Assembly (NCBI GenBank): GCA_963774415.1
Contig: CAVZEU010000003.1
Coordinates: forward strand, 868,001 to 932,000
Direction: 5' to 3'
From: SZUA-36 sp963774415
GTDB lineage: Bacteria > Pseudomonadota > Gammaproteobacteria > Xanthomonadales > SZUA-36
Length of the DNA: 64,000 nucleotides
Below are positions 28,808 to 37,233 of the stretch, in pieces; position 1 is the first letter of the stretch, and each line of letters begins with the position of its first letter. The notes beneath the pieces were generated by a model, which made no database searches, had not been told where the DNA came from, and worked only from the letters and a program-made list of their open reading frames with translations. Position numbers and translations under genes: made by a program.

Positions 28808-29656
28808 ATGAGCGAAGACCAATCCAATAGCGAAAACGGACCCAGATCCTGGATGGACCGCATCCAGAAGGCGTTTGCCGCCGAACCCCGCGATCGTGAT
28901 GACCTCAGGGACCTGATCCGCGAATCCGCCGACAAGGGCATACTGGATTCCGACGTTGTCGCCATGATCGAAGGGGCGCTGGCGGTGTCCGAAATGCAGG
29001 TTCGTGACGCCATGGTGCCGCGGTCGCAAATGGTGGTCATTCCGAAGGAGGCGGCGCTCGAGGACTTTTTGCCGATGATCATCGAGTCGGGCCATTCCCG
29101 GTTTCCGGTCGTTGGGGAGGACCGCGACGAGGTGGAGGGCATACTCCTGGCCAAGGACCTGTTGCGGCACTATGCGAAAAATGGCGAGGACCTGGTGCTC
29201 GAAGGCCTTTTGCGCAAGCCGGTCGTGATTCCCGAAAGCAAACGGCTGAACATGCTGTTGCGGGAGTTTCGCGTCAGCCGCAACCACATGGCGATCGTCG
29301 TGGACGAATACGGCGGCGTGTCCGGCCTGATCACGATCGAGGACGTGCTGGAGGAGATCGTCGGCGAAATCGACGACGAACACGACGAGGCGGAAGAGGC
29401 CGCCATCAAGGCGCTCGGCGGCGGTTACTACCACATCAACGCGCTGACCGAAATCGACGACTTCAACGAGGCCTTCGAGAGCGATCTCAGCGACGAGGAC
29501 TATGACACCATCGGCGGCCTGCTGCTGGCCGAATTCGGTCGCGTGCCGGAGCAGGGCGAGGAATTGCTGCTGAATGAGCGCTTTCGTTTTCGCGTAACGT
29601 CCGCGGACAATCGCCGCATCAGCATGCTGGAATTGCATGACCTTGCCTATTCCTGA
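28808..29656 (+). CDS. corC: CorC/HlyC family CBS-domain protein (YbeX)
   Basis: A 282-residue cytosolic protein with tandem CBS domains (about 65-190; VRDAMVPRSQMVVIP, SRFPVVGEDRDEVEGILLAKDLL) and a C-terminal CorC_HlyC transporter-associated domain (about 205-280; DEDYDTIGGLLLAEFGRVPEQGE). Relatives are linked to magnesium/cobalt efflux and, for YbeX, to ribosome metabolism. The acidic N-terminus SEDQSNSENGP lacks membrane helices, as in YbeX. Its TGA overlaps the ATG of the next gene by one base. In most gammaproteobacteria lnt follows here, but not in this window. Confidence 0.93.
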   Translation: MSEDQSNSENGPRSWMDRIQKAFAAEPRDRDDLRDLIRESADKGILDSDVVAMIEGALAVSEMQVRDAMVPRSQMVVIPKEAALEDFLPMIIESGHSRFPVVGEDRDEVEGILLAKDLLRHYAKNGEDLVLEGLLRKPVVIPESKRLNMLLREFRVSRNHMAIVVDEYGGVSGLITIEDVLEEIVGEIDDEHDEAEEAAIKALGGGYYHINALTEIDDFNEAFESDLSDEDYDTIGGLLLAEFGRVPEQGEELLLNERFRFRVTSADNRRISMLELHDLAYS

Positions 29657-30831
29657 TGCCCACTGAGCGGGTACTGCCCCTGTTGCTGGCGACGCTGGCG
29701 TTGCTGGCAAGCCCGCGGGTCACGGCCGCACCCTTGCCCGATGTTCCTCCAGGCGGCGCCGAGGCCTGGCTGGTGACCGTCGGACCGGGCCAGGTCTACT
29801 GGGAACGCTTTGGCCACAATGCGATCTGGTTGCGCGAACCCTCGGCCGGTCTCGACCACACCTTCAATTTCGGCTTTTTTGACTTTGACCAGAAGAACTT
29901 TTTTCTGCGTTTTATCAGGGGCCGCATGCTGTATTTCGCCGTGGCCCTGCCGGCGGCGCGCGAGTTCGCCTTCTATCGCCAGGAAAATCGCGATGTGCGG
30001 TTGCAGAAACTGGCCTTGAGTCCGGCGCAGTACCGCCGTCTGCGGGACGGCCTGTTGAATGAAATAAAGCCGGAAAACCGGACCTACCGCTACGACTATT
30101 ATCGCAATAACTGCTCGACGCGGGTACGCGACGCGCTCGATGACGCCCTCGGCGGCGCATTGAGGGCGGCGACCGCGGAGCGCCCGGCGCGGCTTGACTA
30201 CAGGGAGCAGACGCGGCGCCTGACGCAGATGGATTTTTGGTACTACCTCGGCCTGGAGTTGGCACTGGGCTACCCGGTCGACCGCCCGATCAGCCGTTGG
30301 GACGAGATGTTCGTGCCGATGGTGCTCGCCGATGAAATCGCGACGCTGCCCGCGGCCGGCGGCGGCGCCGGACGGCCGCTGGTGAGCAGCGACACGATGC
30401 TGGCCGTCTCGACGCGGCCCGCCGCCCCTGCCCGGCCCGAGCCCGTCTGGTACCGCTACCTCGCGTTGGGTCTGCTGGTCGTCGCTGTCGGCTGGATCAG
30501 CGCCCGCTTCATGCCGCCGGTCTGGCTGGCCGGCCTGTGCAACGCCTGGCTGCTGCTGGCCGGAAGCGGCGGCCTGGTGCTCGCGGGCCTGTGGCTGTTG
30601 ACCGATCACGAGGTGGCGAGGATGAATGCCAACCTGTTGTTTCTCAACCCGTTGCTTTTGCTGGCGCTGGTGCCGGCCTGCCGCCGGCCGGGGGCGGTGT
30701 TGCTGGCGGCGGGAGTGGCCGCGGACGCGGTGCTGTTGCTACTGCCGGTACACCAGTACAACGCGGACGTGGCGGCGTTGCTGGCGCCGGTCAACCTGGC
30801 CGTGGCCGCCTGGCTGCGCAAGGCCCGTTAG
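29656..30831 (+). CDS. DUF4105 domain membrane protein
   Basis: A 391-residue protein with a signal peptide (LLLATLALLASPRVTAAP), a large DUF4105-type exported domain and a cluster of about four to five C-terminal helices (about 270-388). The family hallmark is the segment YRYDYYRNNCSTRVRDALDD (about 149-168), with a conserved Cys and an early His-Asn (GHNAIW). The fold is probably papain-like, related to lipid- or peptide-processing enzymes; no activity is assigned. Translation is coupled to corC by TGATG. It occupies the place where lnt usually stands. Confidence 0.8.
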   Translation: MPTERVLPLLLATLALLASPRVTAAPLPDVPPGGAEAWLVTVGPGQVYWERFGHNAIWLREPSAGLDHTFNFGFFDFDQKNFFLRFIRGRMLYFAVALPAAREFAFYRQENRDVRLQKLALSPAQYRRLRDGLLNEIKPENRTYRYDYYRNNCSTRVRDALDDALGGALRAATAERPARLDYREQTRRLTQMDFWYYLGLELALGYPVDRPISRWDEMFVPMVLADEIATLPAAGGGAGRPLVSSDTMLAVSTRPAAPARPEPVWYRYLALGLLVVAVGWISARFMPPVWLAGLCNAWLLLAGSGGLVLAGLWLLTDHEVARMNANLLFLNPLLLLALVPACRRPGAVLLAAGVAADAVLLLLPVHQYNADVAALLAPVNLAVAAWLRKAR

Positions 30832-30916
30832 TTGTGAATTCCAGCAAGCTTGGTAACACGACGTGAGTTTTTGAACCGTCGTCGTTTCAGACGTTGAATC
30901 TGGCATGCCGGATGGA

Positions 30917-31021
30917 GGGGACGGCGGTTGCCTGTGGATGGGACCGTGCATCCGTCGGGAACGGATGCCGAGCGGCCAGGACGGCCTGAGCGTGTCCCGC
31001 CCACAGGCAACCGCCATCCCC
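30917..31021. other. Branched 105-bp inverted-repeat structure (candidate RNA element)
   Basis: An outer stem pairs 30917-30937 with 31001-31021 (20 of 21 positions). The single mismatch, C against A on the plus strand, becomes a G-U pair if the minus strand is transcribed. Inside are a 5-bp stem GGGAC/GTCCC (30940-30944 with 30994-30998), an 8-bp hairpin GCATCCGT/ACGGATGC (30948-30955 with 30961-30968) and a small GGCC/GGCC hairpin (30974-30977 with 30983-30986). Together they form a multibranched, tRNA-like layout. It lies between the convergent 3' ends of the DUF4105 gene and prfA. No T-run follows directly, so it is not a simple terminator. Confidence 0.6.
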
Positions 31022-31098
31022 TTGATACGAGTTTTATAGGGTTTTAAAGCCTTATCCTGACAGGTGTCGTATATACACAACCTTCACAGAATTCGCAG

Positions 31099-32187
31099 TT
31101 ATCCTGCCAGTTCGGTCAAAAGCTCCGCCTGGTGCTCGTGCAGCAGCGGTTCGATAACCAGGTCGAGGTCACCGCCGAGTATTTCTTCCAGCTTGTAGAG
31201 CGTCAGTCCGATGCGGTGATCGGTAACACGACCCTGCGGAAAATTATAGGTGCGAATACGCTGCGAGCGGTCGCCGGAGCCGACCTGCAGCTTGCGGCTC
31301 TGCGCCTGCTCGCGGGCCTGTTCCGACCGTTGCATTTCCAGCAGGCGGGCGGCCAGCAGGGACAGGGCCCTCGCCTTGTTCTTGTGTTGCGAGCGTTCGT
31401 CCTGGCACTCGACCACCAGGCCGCTCGGCAGGTGCGTGATACGGATGGCCGAATCGGTCGTGTTGACATGCTGGCCGCCGGCTCCAGAGGCCCGAAAGGT
31501 GTCGATCCTGAGGTCGGCCGGCTGCATGTCCACTGCGCCCGCCTCTTCACTTTCAGGCAGAATCGCCACGGTGCAGGCGGAAGTATGAATCCGTCCTTGT
31601 GACTCGGTTTCGGGCACGCGCTGTACCCGGTGCGTGCCGGATTCGAACTTGAACCGGGAGTAGGCGCCGTCACCGATGACGCGGGCGACGATTTCCTTGA
31701 AGCCGCCATGCTCGCCATGGCTGGAGTTCAGGACTTCCATTTGCCAGCGGTGGTTCTCGACATAGCGCTGGTACATGCGGAACAGGTCGCCGGCAAACAG
31801 CGCGGCCTCGTCGCCGCCGGTCCCCGCCCGAATTTCCAGGAATATGTTCTTGTCGTCGTCCGGGTCTGTTGGCAGCAGCAGGAGATTCAGCCGCTCTTCG
31901 ATACGCTGGCGGTTCCGTGTCGCCGACTCGATCTCATCCCGGGCGAGTTCGCGAATTCCGGCATCGGCGTTCTCGAGCAGTGACCGCGCTTCGGTGAGCG
32001 ACTGGTCCGCCTCGCGCCAGTTTTGCCAGGCGCTGACGACCGGTTCGAGCTGGGCGTATTCAACCGACAGCTCGCGAAAGCGGTTCTGGTCGCTCGCGGT
32101 TTCCGGGCTTGCAAGCAGCCGCGCAATTTCTTCGTGCCGCGCTTGTGCCTGTTGTAAACGCTCGCGCAGGGAGGGCGACAGGCCCAT
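31099..32187 (-). CDS. prfA: Peptide chain release factor 1
   Basis: Class I release factor recognising UAA and UAG. The ATG complementary to 32185-32187 gives 362 residues (E. coli 360); a GTG one codon earlier is possible. The codon-recognition tripeptide PxT appears as PET in RVPETESQGRIHTSA (near 190). The catalytic GGQ is in RASGAGGQHVNTTDSAIR (near 235). The ATG overlaps the hemA stop as TGATG, so translation is coupled. prmC, the usual partner, is not in the window. Confidence 0.96.
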   Translation of the reverse strand: MGLSPSLRERLQQAQARHEEIARLLASPETASDQNRFRELSVEYAQLEPVVSAWQNWREADQSLTEARSLLENADAGIRELARDEIESATRNRQRIEERLNLLLLPTDPDDDKNIFLEIRAGTGGDEAALFAGDLFRMYQRYVENHRWQMEVLNSSHGEHGGFKEIVARVIGDGAYSRFKFESGTHRVQRVPETESQGRIHTSACTVAILPESEEAGAVDMQPADLRIDTFRASGAGGQHVNTTDSAIRITHLPSGLVVECQDERSQHKNKARALSLLAARLLEMQRSEQAREQAQSRKLQVGSGDRSQRIRTYNFPQGRVTDHRIGLTLYKLEEILGGDLDLVIEPLLHEHQAELLTELAG

Positions 32188-33443
32188 CACTGCTCTTCCG
32201 GATCGAACAGGCGGCTCGCGGCGTTCAGCAATTCATCATCCTGTTGTTCGGCCGCCTGGCGCAGGCGCGTGCTGGGCAGGTGCAGTATCCGCTTGGCCAG
32301 GTTGTTGGCCAGTTGCCGGACGATTTGCTCCGGTTCTCCGCCCGCGGCGATTTTGCGCAGGGCCTTCTGCGTCAGTTCCTCGGCGTTTTCGTGGGCGTGC
32401 CGGTGCAGTTTCTGCAGGTAGACAACGGCCCTCGCGCTGTTCAGCCAGCGCATGAATTCGTCGACGGCGGCATCGACGTCCTCACCGGCGGCTTCGGCGG
32501 CGCGGTTGCGTTCCGACAGGTTCTTGTCGACCACCTGCTGCAGGTCGTCGATGGTGTAGAGGTAGACGTCGTCCAGTTTGGCGATATCCGGGTGGATATC
32601 CCTCGGAACGGCGATGTCGACGAGGAACATGGGCCGGCTGCGGCGCTGGCGCAGCGCGGTCTTGACCGACTCGGTCTGAATGACCGGTTGCTGGCTGGCG
32701 GTCGAACTGATCAGGATATCCGCCTGGTGCAGCATCCCGGGCAGTTCGCTCAACCCGATGGCCCGGGCGCTGAATTGTGCGGCCAGTTCGGTCGCGCGCT
32801 CGAGGCTGCGGTTGGCGATGATCAGGCTGGAAACGTTCTTGTCGTGCAGGTGCCGCCCGCACAATTCGATCATCTCCCCGGCCCCGACCAGCATGACGGT
32901 TTTGCTGCCGAGGTCGCCGAATATCTGCTGGGCCAGCAACACCGTCGTATAGGCGACCGATATCGGATGTTCGCCGATGCGGGTCTTGCTGCGGATTTTC
33001 TTGCCGGTCGCCAGCGCGTGCTGGAACAGGCGGTCCATGACTTTGCCGACGCCGCCCGCTTCGCGCGCCAACTGCCACGATTCCTTGAGCTGGCTCACAA
33101 TCTGGGATTCACCCAGCACCAGCGATTCGAGCCCCCCGGCGACCCGAAACAGGTGACGCACGGCATTTTCACGCTCACGGACGTAACAGTGGGCCTCCAT
33201 TTCGGCATCGCTCAGCGACCCCGTCGCCTGCAGCCACCGCCGCACCTGCTCGCGGCCCTTTTGCGGCCCGATGGTATAGATCTCCGTGCGGTTACAGGTG
33301 CTGACGACGAGGGCTTCCTCCACGCCGTCGAGCGCACATAGTTCCTTTACCCTGTGTGCGTTGTCCTGCCGCGGGATGGCGATCTTCTCGCGTGTCTCCA
33401 GCGGCGCGGTGTGGTGGCTGATTCCTGTGGTGAGCAGTGGCAT
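32187..33443 (-). CDS. hemA: Glutamyl-tRNA reductase
   Basis: First committed enzyme of C5 tetrapyrrole synthesis: reduces glutamyl-tRNA(Glu) to glutamate-1-semialdehyde. The 418-residue protein has the catalytic Cys50 in VVSTCNRTEIYT, the ESQIVSQLKESW helix, the NADPH-binding MLVGAGEMIEL (near 182) and a C-terminal dimerisation helix region. The start fits the family (MPLLTTGISHHTAPLE). It heads the hemA-prfA operon. Its upstream region is occupied by degenerate repeat element C, which begins 53 bp before the start codon. Confidence 0.96.
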   Translation of the reverse strand: MPLLTTGISHHTAPLETREKIAIPRQDNAHRVKELCALDGVEEALVVSTCNRTEIYTIGPQKGREQVRRWLQATGSLSDAEMEAHCYVRERENAVRHLFRVAGGLESLVLGESQIVSQLKESWQLAREAGGVGKVMDRLFQHALATGKKIRSKTRIGEHPISVAYTTVLLAQQIFGDLGSKTVMLVGAGEMIELCGRHLHDKNVSSLIIANRSLERATELAAQFSARAIGLSELPGMLHQADILISSTASQQPVIQTESVKTALRQRRSRPMFLVDIAVPRDIHPDIAKLDDVYLYTIDDLQQVVDKNLSERNRAAEAAGEDVDAAVDEFMRWLNSARAVVYLQKLHRHAHENAEELTQKALRKIAAGGEPEQIVRQLANNLAKRILHLPSTRLRQAAEQQDDELLNAASRLFDPEEQ

Positions 33444-33496
33444 GGGAAACGATCAAGGAGCAAGTGCGCAGGGATGCTGCTTGCCCGGCCCATCAA

Positions 33497-33752
33497 CCCG
33501 CAAATTACACCAGTCGGTGGAGAGTCTGTTGTTCATTCTTCGCATATTCACGGGGAATCGACTTGTTTTGATTGGCTTTCAAGAAACACAATTTGTAACC
33601 GGCTTTACACCTGTCCCGGCCCCGGCTTGTTCAGGTACGCCCGTACTTGAGCTTCCCTCGGCCCATGGTCACCGCTATGGCTTTCGTTCCAGCCCTGCGC
33701 GCAGCTGCGCCTGATCTGCGCCCGCATCCGGGATACTGGTGCAATATGCGGG
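33497..33752. mobile_element. Repeat element C: degenerate copy in the hemA/TPR divergent region
   Basis: The left end CCCGCAAATTACACCAG (33497-33513) and right end CTGGTGCAATATGCGGG (33736-33752) are mutated versions of the 18-bp ends of elements A and B. CTAA follows on the right and TCAA precedes on the left, a decayed duplication. The internal sequence matches A around TTTGTAACCGGC. It also keeps the flanks of the inner segment of B (GCTTCCCTC, then CTATGGCTTTCG and CCAGCCC) while lacking the deep core shared by B and D. The 408-bp hemA-TPR gap thus consists mostly of this element, and promoters for either gene may lie in or beside it. Confidence 0.7.
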
Positions 33753-33851
33753 CTAAAATCAAGTTCGCAACAAAGCCGCAACGGGCTGGGAACGCATCGG
33801 CCCGATGACGGGGATTGGTTCGGTGGCTGCAAGCGGTTATCCTCTGCCCTT

Positions 33852-35609
33852 ATGAACGACCATAATTATTTCATGAATCGGCTGTCCTGCGCCTTGCTCT
33901 GTGTCATCTTTGGCGTGAGCGGCTGCAAGGTGATGCCGGCGGCGCCGCAATCCACTGCCGCGGAATCCGGTTCAGAATCGGTCAGCGGGCCGGCGGCTGC
34001 GGAGCCGCAGGAGCGCACACGGCCCACTGACACGGATGTAATGTACCATGTTTTCTCAGCGGAACTGCTCGGGGCGCGGGGCGATTTAAGCGGTGCCGCC
34101 GCCGCCTACCTGGAAGCGGCGCTCGCATCTCCGGACCCGGAAATCGCGGAACGCGCCACGCGTGTCGCGCTCGCGGCCGACGAATGGCAACTGGTCGCGC
34201 TGGCTTCGGACCGGTGGGCGATGCTGGCCCCGGATAACCTCGATGCGCACCAACTGGCGGCCGGTTCCAGGCTGCGAGAAGGCGACTATGCCGGCGCCGA
34301 ATACCAACTCGGGAAAATCCTGGAAATGACGGCCGACAACCCGGCGCACGGCTGGCGGATCGTCAGCGCCCTGCTGGTCCCCGCCGACGACCAGTCCCGT
34401 GCCAACAAGGTGCTGGATGACCTGTTGCGGAAATTCAATGCGAACTCCAATGCCGATGCCTATTTCGCCCGCAGTCAGCTGGCGGTGCGAGCGGGCGACA
34501 TGGACAAGGCCGAGAAGATGGCGAACGAGGCGATCGGGCTGGCGCCGGAGCGGGCCGACCTGCTGGCGTGGGCGGGCCGCCTGGCGATCAGCCGCGACCA
34601 TCAGGCAGTGGCGCTCGCGCGTTATCGGCAGGCCTGGGACCTCGATCACAGCAACGTCGGTATTGCGATGGCCTATGCGGAATTGCTCAAGCGCTCAGGC
34701 GACAAGGCGGGTGCCGAGCAGGTGATGGCGCGGCTGCCGGATGCGCCCGGCATCCGCTTCAGCCGCATCGTCCTGGCGCTCGACATGGGCGAGCGTGACA
34801 GGGCCGAAAACCTGTACCAGGGATTCAGCGAGGCGCATTACAAGGATGCTTCGGCAGCGGCCTTTCAGGCGGCGCAGAGCGCTGAATTGCTCGAGCATCC
34901 GCGGCAAGCCATCGAGTGGTACAAGCAAGTGACCGGTGAGCGCTCGCTGCAGGCGGTGTTGCGCCGGGCTTTCTTGCTCGCCGGGATCGGCCAGATCGAG
35001 GAGGCGCGCAACACCTTGGCGCAAATCCGCATCAACACCGATAAAACCGTGCAGGCGGACAGCTACCAGGCCGAAGCACAGATACTGCAGGACGCGGGGC
35101 GCGAGCGGGAAGCCCTCGAGGTCCTGAACCACGCGCTGGAAGCGGCGCCCGATTCGACGAACCTGCGTTATGCCCGGGCCCTGCTGAGCGTGGACATGGG
35201 TAAGCTGAAGCTGGCCGAGGCGGACCTGCGGCAGATCATTGCCGTCGAACCGGACAATGCGGCGGCCTTGAACGCCCTGGGGTACACGCTGGCGGACCTG
35301 ACGCAGCGCTACGATGAGGCCGCGGCGCTGATCCACAAGGCCTACGCGCTGCAGCCCCAGGAACCGTCGATCATCGACAGCATGGGCTGGATCGCCTACC
35401 GGCAGGGCCGCCTGCAGGAGGCGGTACGCTATCTCGATGCGGCCTGGGAGGCCTCGAAAAACGCCGAGATCGCGGCGCACCTCGGGGAAGTGCTGTGGAA
35501 ACTGGATCAACAAGACAAGGCCCGCGCAATGTGGCAGGCCGGTTTGAAGCTGGAGCCCGACAACGCGGTGCTGGCAAAAACCATGCAGCGATTTGGCGTG
35601 TCGCCTTGA
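33852..35609 (+). CDS. TPR-repeat outer-membrane lipoprotein upstream of lolB
   Basis: A 585-residue protein with a lipoprotein signal (LLCVIFGVSGC, lipidated Cys25) and tetratricopeptide repeats through most of the mature chain, for example LGARGDLSGAAAAYLEAAL near 75 and ALNALGYTLADLTQRYDEAAALI near 480. This is the TPR protein commonly encoded between hemA and lolB in gammaproteobacteria; its role is not firmly known. The stop TGA overlaps the TTG start of lolB, so translation is coupled. Confidence 0.9.
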   Translation: MNDHNYFMNRLSCALLCVIFGVSGCKVMPAAPQSTAAESGSESVSGPAAAEPQERTRPTDTDVMYHVFSAELLGARGDLSGAAAAYLEAALASPDPEIAERATRVALAADEWQLVALASDRWAMLAPDNLDAHQLAAGSRLREGDYAGAEYQLGKILEMTADNPAHGWRIVSALLVPADDQSRANKVLDDLLRKFNANSNADAYFARSQLAVRAGDMDKAEKMANEAIGLAPERADLLAWAGRLAISRDHQAVALARYRQAWDLDHSNVGIAMAYAELLKRSGDKAGAEQVMARLPDAPGIRFSRIVLALDMGERDRAENLYQGFSEAHYKDASAAAFQAAQSAELLEHPRQAIEWYKQVTGERSLQAVLRRAFLLAGIGQIEEARNTLAQIRINTDKTVQADSYQAEAQILQDAGREREALEVLNHALEAAPDSTNLRYARALLSVDMGKLKLAEADLRQIIAVEPDNAAALNALGYTLADLTQRYDEAAALIHKAYALQPQEPSIIDSMGWIAYRQGRLQEAVRYLDAAWEASKNAEIAAHLGEVLWKLDQQDKARAMWQAGLKLEPDNAVLAKTMQRFGVSP

Positions 35610-36223
35610 CTCGGCCGCTATGGCTGCTGGTCGTGTTGCTGGCCCTCAACGCCTGCACCGGGACGAGGCTGACGATGTCTGCGGCCGAAAAAAAGGCGGC
35701 CTATGGCGAGCGGGCCGAGCGGCTCCGGCAGGTTCAGGCCTGGGCCCTGAGCGGAAAGATTTCGCTGGATGACGGCGAGGAGGGCGGCAGCGGCCGCCTG
35801 CGCTGGGGCGTGGGCCCGGAGCACAGTGAACTGGATTTTCACGGCGCGATGGGCCGCGGCGCATGGCACCTGGTGATCAACCCCGGATTCGTGGTTCTGC
35901 GCGAAGCCAATGGCGAAGAGTACATTGCACAGGATGCCGACGAATTGGTTCAGCAGCGGTTCGGCTGGCCCGTTCCGGTCGCGGCTTTGAGTTGGTGGGT
36001 GCGTGGCCTGGCGGCGCCGGGGAAGGCGCGCAGCGTGCAACTGGACGGCCAGGGCAGGCCCGTCAGGCTGGTCCAGTTCGGATGGCAGGTAAAATTCGAC
36101 CGTTACGGCTCCAGCGGCGCGGAAAGTCTGCCGCTGCGACTGGACGCGAGGCGCGGCCATTACCGGGTAAAGCTGTCCGTGCGCCGCTGGCGCCTGGGAG
36201 ACGGCAATGACGCGGGCGGCTGA
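35606..36223 (+). CDS. lolB: Outer-membrane lipoprotein receptor LolB
   Basis: Accepts lipoproteins from LolA and inserts them into the outer membrane. The only start that gives a proper lipoprotein signal is TTG at 35606, inside the TTGA overlap with the previous stop: the signal reads MTRPLWLLVVLLALNAC, lipidated at Cys17, total 205 residues (E. coli 207). The LolB domain follows (AWALSGKISLDDGEEGGSGRL and WWVRGLAAPG). The 3' end overlaps ispE by 17 bp. Position between the TPR gene and ispE is canonical. Confidence 0.92.
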   Translation: MTRPLWLLVVLLALNACTGTRLTMSAAEKKAAYGERAERLRQVQAWALSGKISLDDGEEGGSGRLRWGVGPEHSELDFHGAMGRGAWHLVINPGFVVLREANGEEYIAQDADELVQQRFGWPVPVAALSWWVRGLAAPGKARSVQLDGQGRPVRLVQFGWQVKFDRYGSSGAESLPLRLDARRGHYRVKLSVRRWRLGDGNDAGG

Positions 36224-37064
36224 TACGCGGCCGTGGCCGGCGCCGGCGAAACTGAACCTGTATTTGCACGTGACAGGCCGCAGGCCCGATGGTTACCACG
36301 AATTGCAATCGCTGTTCCAGTTGCTGGACTGGGGCGATGAGCTGCGGTTTACGGTCACCGCCGACACGCGCATCACGCGCAGCGCCCCGGCACTGGACTT
36401 GCCGGCGAGCGACGACATCTGTGTGCGTGCGGCACGCCTGCTCCAGGGCCATTGCGGCGTGCGGACGGGGGCGCACATCGAGCTGACGAAGCGGATCCCG
36501 CCGGGCGGCGGGCTCGGCGGCGGCAGTTCCGACGCGGCCACGGTATTGACGGCGCTGAACGCGTTGTGGTCCTGCGGCCTTTCGCGGCAGGAACTGGCAC
36601 GGCTCGGATTGCAGCTGGGCGCGGACGTGCCGCTTTTCATCCACGGCCACAGCGCACTGGCGCAGGGGCGCGGGGAGGAACTCTACCCGGTTGCGCTCGG
36701 GCCGAGACATTACCTGCTGGTTTTCCCCGGGTTCGGTCTTTCGACCGCAGAGGTGTTCGCGCACCCCCGGCTCAGCCGTGACTCGCGGCGATTACCGCTC
36801 GCGCAGTTGCCGCTGGCGGCCGGGCGCAACGACTGCCTCGGCGCCGCCTGTGAACTGGCGCCGCAGCTCGAGGGCATTCTGCGGGACCTGTCGGCCCTGG
36901 CCGAGCCCCACATGAGCGGAACCGGCAGCACATTGTTTCTGTCGTACGCCGACGAGGATTCCGCAAACAGCGCGGCAGGCAAATTAAAATGCCGATATAA
37001 TGTGCGCGCCGTACGCGGTATCGACAGGTCGCCATTGCTGGATCGGGCAGGCGCCTCGGAGTAA
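36207..37064 (+). CDS. ispE: 4-diphosphocytidyl-2-C-methyl-D-erythritol kinase
   Basis: GHMP-superfamily kinase of the MEP isoprenoid pathway, phosphorylating CDP-methylerythritol. The 285-residue protein begins with PAPAKLNLYLHVTGRRPDGYH (in parts), has the ATP-binding loop KRIPPGGGLGGGSSDAATVL (about 95-114), and the C-terminal motif MSGTGSTLFL. Its start lies within the last codons of lolB. The tRNA(Gln) gene follows 21 bp after the stop. Confidence 0.96.
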   Translation: MTRAADTRPWPAPAKLNLYLHVTGRRPDGYHELQSLFQLLDWGDELRFTVTADTRITRSAPALDLPASDDICVRAARLLQGHCGVRTGAHIELTKRIPPGGGLGGGSSDAATVLTALNALWSCGLSRQELARLGLQLGADVPLFIHGHSALAQGRGEELYPVALGPRHYLLVFPGFGLSTAEVFAHPRLSRDSRRLPLAQLPLAAGRNDCLGAACELAPQLEGILRDLSALAEPHMSGTGSTLFLSYADEDSANSAAGKLKCRYNVRAVRGIDRSPLLDRAGASE

Positions 37065-37085
37065 TTCCAGGGGGCAGGATTCATT

Positions 37086-37162
37086 TGGGACGTAGCCAAG
37101 CTGGTTAAGGCACGGGGTTTTGATCCCCGCATTCGCAGGTTCGAGTCCTGCCGTCCCAGCCA
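37086..37162 (+). tRNA. tRNA-Gln (anticodon TTG)
   Basis: A 77-nt cloverleaf with acceptor TGGGACG/CGTCCCA, D-arm AGCCAAGCTGG, anticodon stem-loop GGGG-TTTTGAT-CCCC with TTG, T-arm with TTCGAGT, discriminator G and an encoded CCA. Position between ispE and prs is the conserved gammaproteobacterial one. Confidence 0.97.
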
Positions 37163-37233
37163 GTTAAAGAGAAACAGGGGTCGCCGTGGCGGCTCCGAAG
37201 ATGCAGGCAGACAAGTGCTTGGAGCGTGGGGTC

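Noticed and set aside
30917..31021. Integron attC site
   Set aside because: The palindrome lacks the GTTRRRY/RYYYAAC core sites and there is no integrase or cassette array.
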